From the NCBI GenBank assembly GCA_014380615.1, contig JACMJM010000002.1, forward strand, positions 105,258-169,257: a stretch of DNA of 64,000 nucleotides. The letters run 5' to 3'. The notes beneath the pieces are model-generated. The model saw only the letters and a program-made list of their open reading frames with translations. It did no database searches and was not told the DNA's origin. The translations under genes were made by a program, and so were the position numbers. This stretch comes from Sphingobacteriaceae bacterium. Lineage in GTDB: Bacteria > Bacteroidota > Bacteroidia > Sphingobacteriales > Sphingobacteriaceae. How positions within the stretch are numbered: position 1 is the stretch's first letter; every line of letters starts with the position of its first letter. This document shows positions 7,966 to 16,870 of the stretch, piece after piece.

Positions 7966-10590
7966 ATGAAAATCCTAAACATTCAAGCACTTAGAGGGCC
8001 CAACATTTGGTCGATAAGACGCCGCAAACTGATTCAAATGCGCCTTGATTTAGAAGATTTGGAATATAAACCTACTAATGAAATTCCCGGCTTTCGCGAA
8101 CGGCTCGAAAAGCTGCTTCCCAGCTTATATACACATCACTGCTCGCCCGGATACGATGGCGGTTTTTTTGAACGTGTAGATGAAGGCACCTGGATGGGCC
8201 ATGTGGTAGAGCATATCGCCCTCGAAATCCAGACCCTCGCCGGAATGGATACTGGCTTCGGTCGAACACGGAGTACAAAAATCAAGGGTATCTATAATGT
8301 AGTTTTTGCTTTTGTAGAAGAAAGCGTAGGTATTTACGCAGCCAAAAAAGCAGTAGAAATTGCGGAGGCCCTAATAACCGCTGAGGAGTATCATCTTGAA
8401 GGTGATATTATCGAGATGCGAAAAATGCGGGATCGGGAGCGTTTCGGGCCAAGTACCGGAGCCATTGTAGATGAGGCAGTAGCACGCGACATTCCTTTCA
8501 TCCGATTAAATTCCGCGTCTCTGGTTCAGCTAGGCTACGGTAAGAACCAAATCCGGTTCAGGGCTACGCTAACTGATAAAACTAGCAGCATAGCTGTAGA
8601 TATAGCCGGAAATAAAGATGATACAAAACGGTTATTAAAAGAACAGGCGATTCCGGTAGCAGAAGGAGCGGCGATTAGCAGAGAGGAAGATTTGAAACGC
8701 GTGATAGATAACATCGGCTTCCCCCTGGTTTTTAAACCGCTAAACGGCAACCATGGGAAAGGAGCCAGCATAAATGTAAAAACAGAACTTGACGCAGTTG
8801 AAGCGTTTCGTTATGCGCAAAAGTATTCTAAAAAAGTAATCGTAGAACGCTTTGTGGCTGGTAATGATTTTAGAGTTTTAGTGATAAACAATAAAATGGT
8901 AGCCGCGGCCAAGCGGGTTCCCGCTCATATAACAGGCGACGGTGAAAAGTCAATTCAGGAACTTATAACTATCGAAAATCAGGATCCCAGAAGAGGTTAC
9001 GGGCATGAAAATGTATTAACGCTGATAACAGTAGACCGAGACACCCTCGACTTGCTTAAAAAATATAATTACACACTCAACAGCATTCCTCCCCGCAATG
9101 AAATTGTCTATTTAAAATCAACTGCCAACTTGAGTACCGGGGGCACTTCTATTGATGTAACCGATATTGTTCATCCTCACAATATTTTCGTTTGCGAACG
9201 CATAGCAAAAGTGATAGGCCTGGATATTTGCGGAATAGATATTATGGCCGACAACCTTTCGCAACCACTCGAAGAAATTGGTGGCGTGGTATTGGAAGTG
9301 AACGCCGCTCCCGGTTTCCGCATGCACCTGGCACCTAGTGAAGGGCAGCCAAGAAATGTAGCTGCACCGGTACTCGAAATGATGTATCCTCCGGGAAAAT
9401 CTTCGCGCATTCCCATCATCGCGATAACCGGCACCAACGGAAAAACTACAACAACAAGGCTGATTGCTCATATTATCAAAAATAACGGCTACAGGGTGGG
9501 CTTCACTACGTCAGACGGGATCTACATTCAAAACACCCTGATGACCAAAGGCGATACCACCGGACCAGTAAGTGCCGAGTTTGTTTTAAAAGACCCCACT
9601 GTAGAATTTGCCGTGCTGGAAACCGCAAGAGGAGGAATTTTGCGGGCCGGTTTAGCCTTTAGCCAATGCGACATTGCCGTGCTAACTAACATTCAGGAAG
9701 ATCATCTCGGAATATCGGATATCCATAATCTCGATGACTTAACGCGCGTAAAACAAGTGGTGATCGAATCGGTAAAAAACGACGGATGGGCAGTATTAAA
9801 CGCGGATAATGATTATTGCGTGCGAGTTGGTAAAGAGACGACCCACTGCAACGTTGCTTACTTTAGTATGAGCGAAAACAATCCGGTGGTAGATGAACAC
9901 TGTAAAGCCGGAGGCGTAGCGGCCTTTTGCGATAACGGCTATTTTATCATAAAAAAAGGCGACTGGAAGATTAAACTGGCTAAAACTACTCATGTTCCCA
10001 TCACATTTAATGGCACGGTAAGTTTTATGATTCAAAATGCGCTTGCCGCGAGTTTAGCCGCATTTCTCTGGGGATTTAAAACAGAAGACATCCGTACCTC
10101 GCTTGAAACCTTTTCGCCCTCGCCCGCCCATACCCCAGGCAGGATGAACCTATTCGAATTCAAAGACTATAAAATACTGGTTGATTATGCGCATAATCCC
10201 GACGGGCTTAAAGGGATACAAGGATTTTTGAATAGCGTAAACGCATCATTTTATACAGGCATTATTTCGGGCACCGGAGACAGACGCGATGATGACATCC
10301 GCGAGATGGGGCGCCAGGCCGCAAAAATGTTTGACGAAGTAGTAATTTGTCAGGAAAAGTATTTGAGGGGAAGAACCCGCGAGCAGATTATAAACTTGCT
10401 GGTTGAAGGCCTCACCGAGGTTAAGCCGGATATCATTTATAGAATTATGGAAAACAGCAAACAGGCCTGGGAGTATGTAATCGGGAAAATAATGCCCGGA
10501 GAATTGCTTACCATTACCAGTAACTCAATCCTGGATGCTTATCAAAGGGTTAAACATCATCAGGATACAGAGCTTCCTGAAAAAATTTAA
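7966..10590 (+). CDS. cphA: Cyanophycin synthetase
   Basis: 874 residues, the normal length for CphA1. It polymerises Asp and Arg into multi-L-arginyl-poly-L-aspartate using ATP for both bonds. An N-terminal domain (1-160) precedes an ATP-grasp domain (about 220-480; VFKPLNGNHGKGASI and VLEVNAAPGFRMH), which adds Asp. A Mur-ligase-like domain (from about 487; the P-loop GTNGKTTTTR, TNIQEDHLG, and DYAHNPDGL in the C-terminal lobe) adds Arg. All key motifs are intact. Cyanophycin was first known from cyanobacteria, but cphA genes occur in many heterotrophs. It is a single gene ending in a terminator, divergent from the cphB operon, so synthesis and breakdown can be controlled oppositely from one intergenic region. 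Confidence 0.96.
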   Translation: MKILNIQALRGPNIWSIRRRKLIQMRLDLEDLEYKPTNEIPGFRERLEKLLPSLYTHHCSPGYDGGFFERVDEGTWMGHVVEHIALEIQTLAGMDTGFGRTRSTKIKGIYNVVFAFVEESVGIYAAKKAVEIAEALITAEEYHLEGDIIEMRKMRDRERFGPSTGAIVDEAVARDIPFIRLNSASLVQLGYGKNQIRFRATLTDKTSSIAVDIAGNKDDTKRLLKEQAIPVAEGAAISREEDLKRVIDNIGFPLVFKPLNGNHGKGASINVKTELDAVEAFRYAQKYSKKVIVERFVAGNDFRVLVINNKMVAAAKRVPAHITGDGEKSIQELITIENQDPRRGYGHENVLTLITVDRDTLDLLKKYNYTLNSIPPRNEIVYLKSTANLSTGGTSIDVTDIVHPHNIFVCERIAKVIGLDICGIDIMADNLSQPLEEIGGVVLEVNAAPGFRMHLAPSEGQPRNVAAPVLEMMYPPGKSSRIPIIAITGTNGKTTTTRLIAHIIKNNGYRVGFTTSDGIYIQNTLMTKGDTTGPVSAEFVLKDPTVEFAVLETARGGILRAGLAFSQCDIAVLTNIQEDHLGISDIHNLDDLTRVKQVVIESVKNDGWAVLNADNDYCVRVGKETTHCNVAYFSMSENNPVVDEHCKAGGVAAFCDNGYFIIKKGDWKIKLAKTTHVPITFNGTVSFMIQNALAASLAAFLWGFKTEDIRTSLETFSPSPAHTPGRMNLFEFKDYKILVDYAHNPDGLKGIQGFLNSVNASFYTGIISGTGDRRDDDIREMGRQAAKMFDEVVICQEKYLRGRTREQIINLLVEGLTEVKPDIIYRIMENSKQAWEYVIGKIMPGELLTITSNSILDAYQRVKHHQDTELPEKI

Positions 10591-10683
10591 AAAAAAATTA
10601 ATACTTAGAAAACAAATCGAAATACAGGGCGTTATCTATATAAACCAAGTAAAATTGGTTTAATTGTGATAAGGTTTAGGTTG

Positions 10684-10716
10684 AAGCGTCCCGGCTAGTT
10701 TGGGACGCTTTATTTT
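10684..10716 (+). terminator. Terminator downstream of cphA
   Basis: AAGCGTCCC and GGGACGCTT form a perfect 9-bp stem with a 9-base loop, followed by TATTTTTATA. It lies between the convergent cphA and small membrane protein genes and may serve both. Confidence 0.8.
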
Positions 10717-10901
10717 TATAGATTATTTTTTCCTCTTACAATAACATTAACGAAAAATCCTGCCGTTAATAGTCCTAAAAGTGCCCCTAATAACATCCAA
10801 GCGATAGAACCGGTAACAACCCAGGCGGTTGCTACGCCGCAAATTACCGCCAATAAAAAATATATTCCGTAATCCTGATTATCTTTTTCCTGTGCTCCCA
10901 T
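10716..10901 (-). CDS. Small two-helix membrane protein
   Basis: 61 residues from ATG 10901. The frame extends to 10958, but a TACTTTTG promoter box at 10916-10923 supports the shorter start. After a charged N-terminus (KDNQDYG) there are two hydrophobic helices, YFLLAVICGVATAWVV and MLLGALLGLLTAGFFV, separated by a short turn, and a basic tail (RGKNN). It resembles the AtpZ/AtpI-like and glycine-zipper small membrane proteins annotated as hypothetical throughout Bacteroidota. There are no ATP-synthase genes next to it. Function unknown. Confidence 0.65.
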   Translation of the reverse strand: MGAQEKDNQDYGIYFLLAVICGVATAWVVTGSIAWMLLGALLGLLTAGFFVNVIVRGKNNL

Positions 10902-10915
10902 TTTATCTTTTTTTC

Positions 10916-10923
10916 CAAAAGTA
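10916..10923 (-). promoter_or_regulatory. -7 box (TACTTTTG) before the small membrane protein
   Basis: A TAnnTTTG match on the minus strand, 14 bases upstream of ATG 10901. It helps to reject the longer start at 10958. Confidence 0.5.
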
Positions 10924-10958
10924 AGAAATGTTGCGAAAAAGCATGAAAAAGCACACAT

Positions 10959-10992
10959 AAAAAAAACCGCCGTATGTTTCAGTATACGGCGG
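10959..10992 (-). terminator. Terminator of the peroxiredoxin operon
   Basis: CCGCCGTAT and ATACGGCGG form a perfect 9-bp stem with an 8-base loop. On the minus strand a run of Ts follows. It is about 140 bases after the AhpD-like gene, with nothing recognisable between. Confidence 0.8.
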
Positions 10993-11129
10993 CATCCCTA
11001 AAAATACAATTAAAAAATCCGTTTCCTTTAAAGCCCATCACAAGCATACGCCTGGATTAATAATTGGGAATTTTATAATGCTTTAGAACGGTTAACCTTG
11101 CCCCTAAGGTACAAAATTTGTTTAAACAT

Positions 11130-11714
11130 TTAAAAAATAACTTTCCCTGTAGCTGTAATCAGCGAAGCTATTCTAACCGCGTCAAAAATACGTTCTTCAG
11201 TAGTTCCCATCTTAATTAATGAGTCTTCGTGTGCGTTTACACACATCTCACAGCCGTTTACCGCAGACACCGCCAGGCTCAGTAATTCGAAAAACTCTTT
11301 TCCGGTTATGGGCTTAACCATTATCTGCATGCGGATACGTGCCGGTATTTGTCCGTATTTCTCTTTTTGGGTAAAATGCCTGAACCTATAGAAAACATTA
11401 TTCGAAGCAAGCAACGAGGCACATGCGGCAGCTTCCGCAATATCCTCTGCGGTGGCACCATTCGCTTCCGCAAAAGTTGTATAGAAATCTGTAAGAATTT
11501 TATTACCATTATTTATGGCTATAGAAACACCTATCAACCCAATCTCCTTTGAGGATAAATGCTCTGAACTTAGGGTGCTGTTAAAATTTACTTTTAAATC
11601 TCGAACGTATCTTGATTCACCCTTTTCCAACAAATCTAATCCTACAGTGCGATAATCGCCCGCAACATTAATGCTCTCCAGCAACTCTTTAATTACTTCT
11701 GTAGTTTCACTCAT
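11130..11714 (-). CDS. AhpD-like carboxymuconolactone decarboxylase-family protein
   Basis: 194 residues, all-helical. The redox motif is C155-EM-C158 followed by His162 (GCEMCVNAHEDSL), the AhpD signature of E...CxxC...H, with ELLSLAVSAVNGC before it. AhpD-type proteins reduce the peroxiredoxin AhpC. This gene lies 69 bases downstream of an AhpC-type peroxiredoxin on the same strand, so it is probably its electron donor in place of AhpF. The motif and neighbour make the role likely; the upstream reductant is not visible here. Confidence 0.88.
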   Translation of the reverse strand: MSETTEVIKELLESINVAGDYRTVGLDLLEKGESRYVRDLKVNFNSTLSSEHLSSKEIGLIGVSIAINNGNKILTDFYTTFAEANGATAEDIAEAAACASLLASNNVFYRFRHFTQKEKYGQIPARIRMQIMVKPITGKEFFELLSLAVSAVNGCEMCVNAHEDSLIKMGTTEERIFDAVRIASLITATGKVIF

Positions 11715-11783
11715 AATTTTAAAATGTGGGTATAAAACAAATCCCCGTTTCCGGGGATCGATTCGAATGATTTATGATTATCC

Positions 11784-12323
11784 TTAAAGGGTCTCCTGAC
11801 CTTTTTCCCAGTTACAAGGGCAAAGTTCATCAGTTTGCAAACCATCAAGAACTCTTAGTACTTCTTTTACATTACGGCCAACGCTCAAATCGTTCACACA
11901 AACCCAGCGTACAATACCAGTTGGGTCTACGATAAAGGTAGCGCGATATGCGATTTTTTCAACCGGCTCTAAAATTCCAAGATCTTCGGCTAAAGACTTA
12001 GAAGTATCGGCAAGCATCGGAAACTTAAGATCGCGTAAATCATCATGATCTCTTCTCCAGGCAGCGTGAACAAATTCAGAATCGGTAGAAGCACCGATTA
12101 AACGTGCGTCTCTGTCACGGAATTCACCGTTAGCTTTATTAAACTCCGCGATTTCTGTAGGGCATACAAAAGTGAAGTCTTTAGGCCACCAAAACATCAC
12201 CGTCCAAACATTATCGTCATTTATTAAATAGTCCGAAGTTAGTGTTTCAAACTCTTTTCCTTTTTCGATGCTTACACAAGCTTTTTTCTCAAACGATGGG
12301 AATTTCTGACCTATAGTTATCAT
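11784..12323 (-). CDS. ahpC: Peroxiredoxin, AhpC type
   Basis: 179 residues from ATG 12323. The frame extends nine codons more, but a TATCTTTG box at 12348-12355 covers that extension and MITIGQKFP is the natural N-terminus. Typical 2-Cys pattern: the peroxidatic Cys54 in FVCPTEIAEF, and C-terminal Cys168/Cys170 in LCPCNWEKG, one of which resolves the disulfide. WWPKDFTF and VRWVCVND agree with AhpC-like peroxiredoxins that pair with AhpD rather than AhpF. It reduces H2O2, organic peroxides and peroxynitrite in the cytoplasm. It is first in a two-gene operon with the AhpD-like gene. Confidence 0.93.
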   Translation of the reverse strand: MITIGQKFPSFEKKACVSIEKGKEFETLTSDYLINDDNVWTVMFWWPKDFTFVCPTEIAEFNKANGEFRDRDARLIGASTDSEFVHAAWRRDHDDLRDLKFPMLADTSKSLAEDLGILEPVEKIAYRATFIVDPTGIVRWVCVNDLSVGRNVKEVLRVLDGLQTDELCPCNWEKGQETL

Positions 12324-12347
12324 AGTTTTTCTTTTTTTATTTCTCTG

Positions 12348-12355
12348 CAAAGATA
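12348..12355 (-). promoter_or_regulatory. -7 box (TATCTTTG) of ahpC
   Basis: A perfect TAnnTTTG on the minus strand, 24 bases upstream of the chosen ATG. It implies a short leader and excludes the longer frame. Confidence 0.6.
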
Positions 12356-12435
12356 CTTACATAAAGAGTCTGCGACAATTAAAACGGGCCTTTAACCCAT
12401 TCTTTTTATCAATGACGATATAGACAAAAGCTATA

Positions 12436-13242
12436 CTAATATTTTTTCGATAGATTATTTATTATAGCTTTCTCGTTCAAGCCGAGTATTGGGTTAATGT
12501 CGGTTTGTATAAAATGAAGTTTAAACGCTTTAATAGCCGCCGTGGTATCTTTTACATCATAACCAATAATTTTAAGTCCCTGAAGGTGGTTAAAGGCAGG
12601 AGGCACGGTATCCAACACCGAATCGTACCAGTTTCCAAAACCACTTTCCGCCAGGCGTTTCCAGGGAAACTTCGAGCTTGGATCCTGCTTCCGCGAAGGC
12701 GCTATATCCGAATGCCCGATAAAATTAGGAGCGGGAATATTGTAAGACTTTTTCAGGTTCTGCAGCAGGGTTAATAAGCTGCCTAGCTGGCTTTCCGGGA
12801 ACTCCTCCGTACCGTTATTATCCAGTTCTATACCAAGCGATACCGAATTAATGTCGGTTACCGATCCCCATTTTGCCACTCCGCCATGCCAGGCTCGCAA
12901 ATAATCATTTAACATGTGATGAACGGTGCCGTCTTTACAAATAACATAGTGTGCGCTAACCTCCGTTTTAGGCATGGTAAAAGTTTTCAATGTTTGTTCG
13001 CAGGAGTTTTGCGCCGTATGATGTATAATAACATAATTGGGTTTTCGCAAATTAAAATTTGTAGTACCAGCCTTAAAATCCGCGGGATTGTTTGGTGAAA
13101 CACCGGGCAGTTCCATAAGTGATCTTGCGAGTTCTTTCGCCTGCTTTTTATATATTTTGTTGGTAGCACTGTAAGGGCCAGTGGCCGTACAAGCGTAAAA
13201 CACCAAAGAAAAAAGAGAAGCGATAACCAGTAGTTTATTCAT
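12436..13242 (-). CDS. N-acetylmuramoyl-L-alanine amidase (Amidase_2), lipoprotein
   Basis: 268 residues from ATG 13242. Four extra codons upstream are possible, but MNKLLVIASLFSLVFYAC is a clean lipoprotein signal with the lipobox Cys about residue 18. The amidase_2/PGRP fold is seen as NYVIIHHTAQ (first Zn His), EVSAHYVICKDGTVHHML, AWHGG, NSVSLGIELDNNG and FIGHSDIAPSRKQDPSSKFPW (last His and Asp ligands). It cleaves the lactyl bond between MurNAc and L-Ala in peptidoglycan, probably from the outer-membrane inner face, for turnover or recycling (AmpD/AmiD-like). No operon partner. Confidence 0.9.
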   Translation of the reverse strand: MNKLLVIASLFSLVFYACTATGPYSATNKIYKKQAKELARSLMELPGVSPNNPADFKAGTTNFNLRKPNYVIIHHTAQNSCEQTLKTFTMPKTEVSAHYVICKDGTVHHMLNDYLRAWHGGVAKWGSVTDINSVSLGIELDNNGTEEFPESQLGSLLTLLQNLKKSYNIPAPNFIGHSDIAPSRKQDPSSKFPWKRLAESGFGNWYDSVLDTVPPAFNHLQGLKIIGYDVKDTTAAIKAFKLHFIQTDINPILGLNEKAIINNLSKKY

Positions 13243-13324
13243 AATCAGTCGCAAGATAAAATGAATTTAATATCTTGGAAAACGAAAATAGCGTTGTGCG
13301 GTTTTCTATCAGGTAAATATAATT

Positions 13325-14188
13325 ATGATAACTCTTGAAAATGAAATAATTAAGGCTTCTATACACTCAATGGGGGCCGAGCTTCACAGCTTATATCGCA
13401 AAGATTCGGGGCTGGAATATATGTGGAATGGCAATCCGGATTTTTGGCCGCGGCATTCGCCCGTTTTATTTCCAATTGTAGGCGGTTTGCTGCACGACTC
13501 ATTTTTATACAAAGGCGAAGCATATACATTAGCGAAGCATGGCTTTGCCCGTGATATGGAATTTCAATTAGAAAGCTCGTCGCAAGAGAGTGTTTCTTTT
13601 ATCCTGACAGACGATCAGGAAACCTTAAAATCCTACCCTTTTCATTTCCTGTTGAGGATAAGCTATAAACTTGAATCAGATAAAATAATTGTTACCTATG
13701 AAGTAGAAAATACGTCTGATGATACCATGTATTTTTCGATTGGTACACATCCGGCATTTAATGTCCCGGTAACTAAAGGAACGGTTTATACAGATTATTA
13801 TCTGGAGTTTTCTGAAACAGAGACTTCGGTTAGGCATAATCTTGATGGCAATATCCTGACCGGTACCATGCCTTATCTGGAAAATACAAACAAGCTTCCG
13901 CTTAAAGAAGATCTGTTTTATAATGACGCGGTTATTTTCAAGGATCTCAAATCAGACACTATCTCAATTAAGACTGAAAAGAATCCTCACGGAATCCGCT
14001 TTAATTTTGCGGGATTTCCATCTATGGGAATTTGGGCCGCTAAAGATGCTCCCTTCGTTTGTATAGAACCTTGGTGCGGCCTTCCGGATTCTGCGGGGCA
14101 CAATCAAAAAATCGAAGAAAAAGAAGGGATTATTTCTCTCCCGGCTGCTAATAAGTGGAGCAATAGCTGGAGCGTAGAATGCTTTTAA
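13325..14188 (+). CDS. Aldose 1-epimerase family protein (LacX-like)
   Basis: 287 residues of beta-sandwich galactose-mutarotase type. Visible landmarks are SMGAELHSLYRKD at the N-terminus, SPVLFPIVGGL, FARDMEF, SIGTHPAFNVP (conserved His of the mutarotase site) and CIEPWCGLPDSAG (catalytic-Glu region). The LacX/YihR-like branch interconverts sugar anomers; its exact substrate is unknown. It ends one base before the convergent GDSL esterase gene, so the two genes have no intergenic room for a terminator. No sugar operon around it. Confidence 0.85.
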   Translation: MITLENEIIKASIHSMGAELHSLYRKDSGLEYMWNGNPDFWPRHSPVLFPIVGGLLHDSFLYKGEAYTLAKHGFARDMEFQLESSSQESVSFILTDDQETLKSYPFHFLLRISYKLESDKIIVTYEVENTSDDTMYFSIGTHPAFNVPVTKGTVYTDYYLEFSETETSVRHNLDGNILTGTMPYLENTNKLPLKEDLFYNDAVIFKDLKSDTISIKTEKNPHGIRFNFAGFPSMGIWAAKDAPFVCIEPWCGLPDSAGHNQKIEEKEGIISLPAANKWSNSWSVECF

Positions 14189-14932
14189 TTATTTGGCTCT
14201 AACGATTCTGGAACTTAAATCTAAGTTTTGAGCCTTAATCTCAGCTAAAACCAATTGAGCCATTAACCTTGCGCCAAGTTCATTAAAATGAGTATCATCT
14301 AGTTTTCCTTTGGGATAATTAGGATGATCGCCAGGCTTAAGATGGTTAAATAAAAGCGCGGATCGCTCGGGGCCCAGTTCCTGCAAAAGTTTTTGGCTTT
14401 TGGAATCCATGTCGATAAGTGGTGTGTTGGTTTCCTTCGCAACATCGCGTACTAGTTGAGCATACACGTCGTGTGTGCCAACTATCTTTCCGCTCTCGTC
14501 GAATTTTCTTCGGGCCACAGAGGTTAGCAGCACCGGCTTAGCCTGCTTTGAACGCGATTCGGTAACATATCGTTTTAAAAAGCTTTTAAACTGCTCGGGG
14601 GTTGTAGCACTCGCTTTGGTTGGAACTTCGTCGTTATGTCCAAATTGTATAATAACATAATCGCCCGGTTTTAGTGCGTTAACTACCGGCACCCATCGGT
14701 TCTCTTCAATAAAAGTTCTGCTGCTTCTGCCGTTTTGAGCCCGGTTATCAACCACAACCGTAGAATCAAAAAAATACGCGAAGGGCATCCCCCAGCCAGT
14801 TTCCGGGTAGGCACTCCGGCTTTTAATCGCCATAGTTGAATCACCTATTAAAAAAACGTTGACAGGTTCGTCTGTTATCAGTGATAAAGAGAAAAGCGTG
14901 ATAAAGCTAAATGCAAGTAAATTTTTTTCCAT
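14189..14932 (-). CDS. Rhamnogalacturonan acetylesterase-like SGNH hydrolase
   Basis: 247 residues with a signal peptide (KNLLAFSFITLFSLSL). SGNH blocks: GDSTM with Ser32 (block I), WGMPF and QNGRSSRTF (block II), QFGHND (block III), and DDTHFNELG with Asp213/His215 (block V). The GDST...DxxH spacing and the RSSRTF motif fit CE12-type rhamnogalacturonan/acetylxylan esterases, which take acetyl groups off plant cell-wall polysaccharides in the periplasm. It stands alone with no pectinase gene next to it. The substrate is inferred from family. Confidence 0.87.
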   Translation of the reverse strand: MEKNLLAFSFITLFSLSLITDEPVNVFLIGDSTMAIKSRSAYPETGWGMPFAYFFDSTVVVDNRAQNGRSSRTFIEENRWVPVVNALKPGDYVIIQFGHNDEVPTKASATTPEQFKSFLKRYVTESRSKQAKPVLLTSVARRKFDESGKIVGTHDVYAQLVRDVAKETNTPLIDMDSKSQKLLQELGPERSALLFNHLKPGDHPNYPKGKLDDTHFNELGARLMAQLVLAEIKAQNLDLSSRIVRAK

Positions 14933-15280
14933 GCTATTTAAACGATGCCCATGAACAATGATTTTGCACCTCGCAAATTATATCTTTAAGAATCAGGAAT
15001 CAACATAATGAATAAAATTCTATTCTCAGTATTTGCAGCAATTTATATCTGCAAAGAATAAAAAAAAGGGCCAGACATTGCGCCTGGCCCTACATCTACC
15101 TATGAAAAACGTCCTTTTGGGAAGGACATGTTTGTTTACGATAAAGGTTCTATAAGAGTTACAACATTTATTAGAAATTTTATAAGTAACTGGCAGTCTT
15201 GGCAATAAAATTTTAGGGCTTCATATTCCATCCTTAATGCGGCACACCCGCTTTTTTAAATTTGAAGGATTAATGTAATT
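14933..15280. other. Intergenic region with an orphan terminator (candidate sRNA)
   Basis: 348 bases between two divergent genes. They contain no convincing coding frame. They hold a strong minus-strand terminator (15061-15090) and a second hairpin GTCCTT/AAGGAC (15111-15127) with no protein gene upstream to be terminated. Promoters for the esterase and the hydrolase must also be here, but I cannot place them. Confidence 0.5.
15061..15090 (-). terminator. Minus-strand terminator without a coding gene upstream
   Basis: On the minus strand GGGCCAG and CTGGCCC (7-bp stem, 9-base loop) are followed by seven Ts. The nearest upstream sequence on that strand is non-coding for about 190 bases, then antisense to the alpha/beta hydrolase gene. 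Confidence 0.7.
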
Positions 15281-16132
15281 TTGTCGCTAACTCAACGCTT
15301 CGGTTTGGCATTCTTTACAAACAACAAAGTCCGCTTACATTACTATACATACGGCAACGGCCCCGAGGCTATGCTGGCTTTTCATGGTTTCGGAATGAAG
15401 GGTACTCAATTTTCAGTTCTTGAAAATGCCTTTTCCGAACGCTACACCATCTACAGTTTTGATTTGTTTTTTCACGGGCAGACCGAGTTGATTGACGACT
15501 CGCTCGGTGTGATACGCAAGGGCGTGTCTTCATCAGAATTCGGAGGCTACATGGCCGAATTTATCCAAAAAATGGACTTCCAAAAGGTTTCCTTATTATC
15601 ATATAGTATGGGAGCATTAATGGCTCTTTCGGTAATAGAAAGTATACCCGTGCTGGTAGACAATGCTTTCTTTATTGCGCCAGACGGGATACGGCCTAAT
15701 AAGCTCCTTCAATTCGGGTCCGGAAATAAGATTATGAACCGGATATTTTACAAACTTGTTTACAGTCCCAAAACGGTTCAGTTTATATTAAACAGCCTTT
15801 TTAAATACGGATATATAGATGATTCGCTGCACCGGATTCTGCAAGGCGAATTCGGAACCGTAGCTACACGGCTCACCTGTTACCAGGCCATAACCTATCA
15901 TGCTAATCTTCGCTTTAAACCAAATAAACTTGCGGCGATTATTAACAAGAATCAGATAAACACTTACTTTTATTTCGGAGAAACAGATCGGTTATTTCCA
16001 CCATCAATTGGCCATGAATTCTCTGCTATGCTTGAGAATACATCCTTATATATCCTTAACACCGGACACGAATTGGTTAACAAAAACTTAGGCGAATTTA
16101 TTACTCAACAATTTAGCGTCAATCACGCATGA
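15281..16132 (+). CDS. Alpha/beta hydrolase
   Basis: 283 residues. The fold begins at RLHYYTYGNGPEAMLAFHGFGMKG (HGFG oxyanion strand). The nucleophile elbow LLSYSMGAL gives Ser109, YFYFGETDRLFP the acid region, and NTGHELVNK the His near 268. No ATG precedes the core: the frame opens after a stop at 15263, and TTG 15281 is the best start, while ATG 15371 would cut off the first strands. It overlaps the next gene by ATGA, so the hydrolase and the acyltransferase are translationally coupled. This suggests a lipid-related hydrolase (lysophospholipase or thioesterase); the substrate is not known. Confidence 0.82.
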   Translation: MSLTQRFGLAFFTNNKVRLHYYTYGNGPEAMLAFHGFGMKGTQFSVLENAFSERYTIYSFDLFFHGQTELIDDSLGVIRKGVSSSEFGGYMAEFIQKMDFQKVSLLSYSMGALMALSVIESIPVLVDNAFFIAPDGIRPNKLLQFGSGNKIMNRIFYKLVYSPKTVQFILNSLFKYGYIDDSLHRILQGEFGTVATRLTCYQAITYHANLRFKPNKLAAIINKNQINTYFYFGETDRLFPPSIGHEFSAMLENTSLYILNTGHELVNKNLGEFITQQFSVNHA

Positions 16133-16779
16133 TTCGAGATAAGCCGATAAAACAACTAAGATGGTTTTTCACCAATATCGTGGAAAAGACGGTTCTCCGT
16201 CGCTTTTCGAAAATCAGCTTTCTCGATCACCCGGCTATAGATCGCGACCGGGCCTGCCTGGTATTGATGAATCATTACAGCTTTAATGATGGTGCCATTT
16301 TACACCGGCTAAACCGGAAGTTACTAAAAAAGCAGTTCAGGGTGATGGTGGTAGAAGATCAGCTAAAAGCATTTATTCCATTGCGCTATGTTGGCTGCTT
16401 TTCCGTTAAAAAAGCCTCCCGAGAGGTGATTGATTCGCTAACCTATGCGGCTGATCTGTTAAAAGATCCTGGTAATATGCTCGGGATTTACCCACAAGGC
16501 GAAGTATATTCCCAGCATCTTGAACGCATCCATTTTGAGAACGGATTATCTGTTATCCTCAAGAAAACCGCCGAGCATTCTTATCAGGTAATTTTGGGCG
16601 TTACTTTGCTCGATTTCCTTGATAACTTTAAACCCCATGCCAGAGTATACCTGCGCGAATATACCGGCGAACGCGATCTGGCAAAAATGGAAATAGCTTA
16701 TAACGAATTTTACAGAGCGTGTAAGGATAAACAAAGGGGGTTGCATAACCCGCCAGCAAGGGTATTGAGGGAGGGGTAA
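16129..16779 (+). CDS. Lysophospholipid acyltransferase-like protein (PlsC superfamily)
   Basis: 216 residues. The acyltransferase motif I NHYSFNDG gives His49 and Asp54 (HxxxxD). Motif III is seen as GIYPQGEV (usual form xxPEGxR; here Gln replaces Glu), and motif II is probably VGCFSVKKASRE. These enzymes move an acyl chain from acyl-CoA/ACP to a lysolipid or glycerol at the inner membrane. There is no strong membrane helix, so it is likely peripheral. It is coupled by ATGA to the alpha/beta hydrolase, pointing to a joint role in lipid remodelling. The altered motif III makes the exact reaction unsure. Confidence 0.83.
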   Translation: MIRDKPIKQLRWFFTNIVEKTVLRRFSKISFLDHPAIDRDRACLVLMNHYSFNDGAILHRLNRKLLKKQFRVMVVEDQLKAFIPLRYVGCFSVKKASREVIDSLTYAADLLKDPGNMLGIYPQGEVYSQHLERIHFENGLSVILKKTAEHSYQVILGVTLLDFLDNFKPHARVYLREYTGERDLAKMEIAYNEFYRACKDKQRGLHNPPARVLREG

Positions 16780-16870
16780 GCAGAAAACACTAAACGTAAC
16801 TCCTATATCCATGATGGAATCTTAGGTCTCTACTAAAAGCAGAAACTAAGGGAAAAATGATGTTATATCA

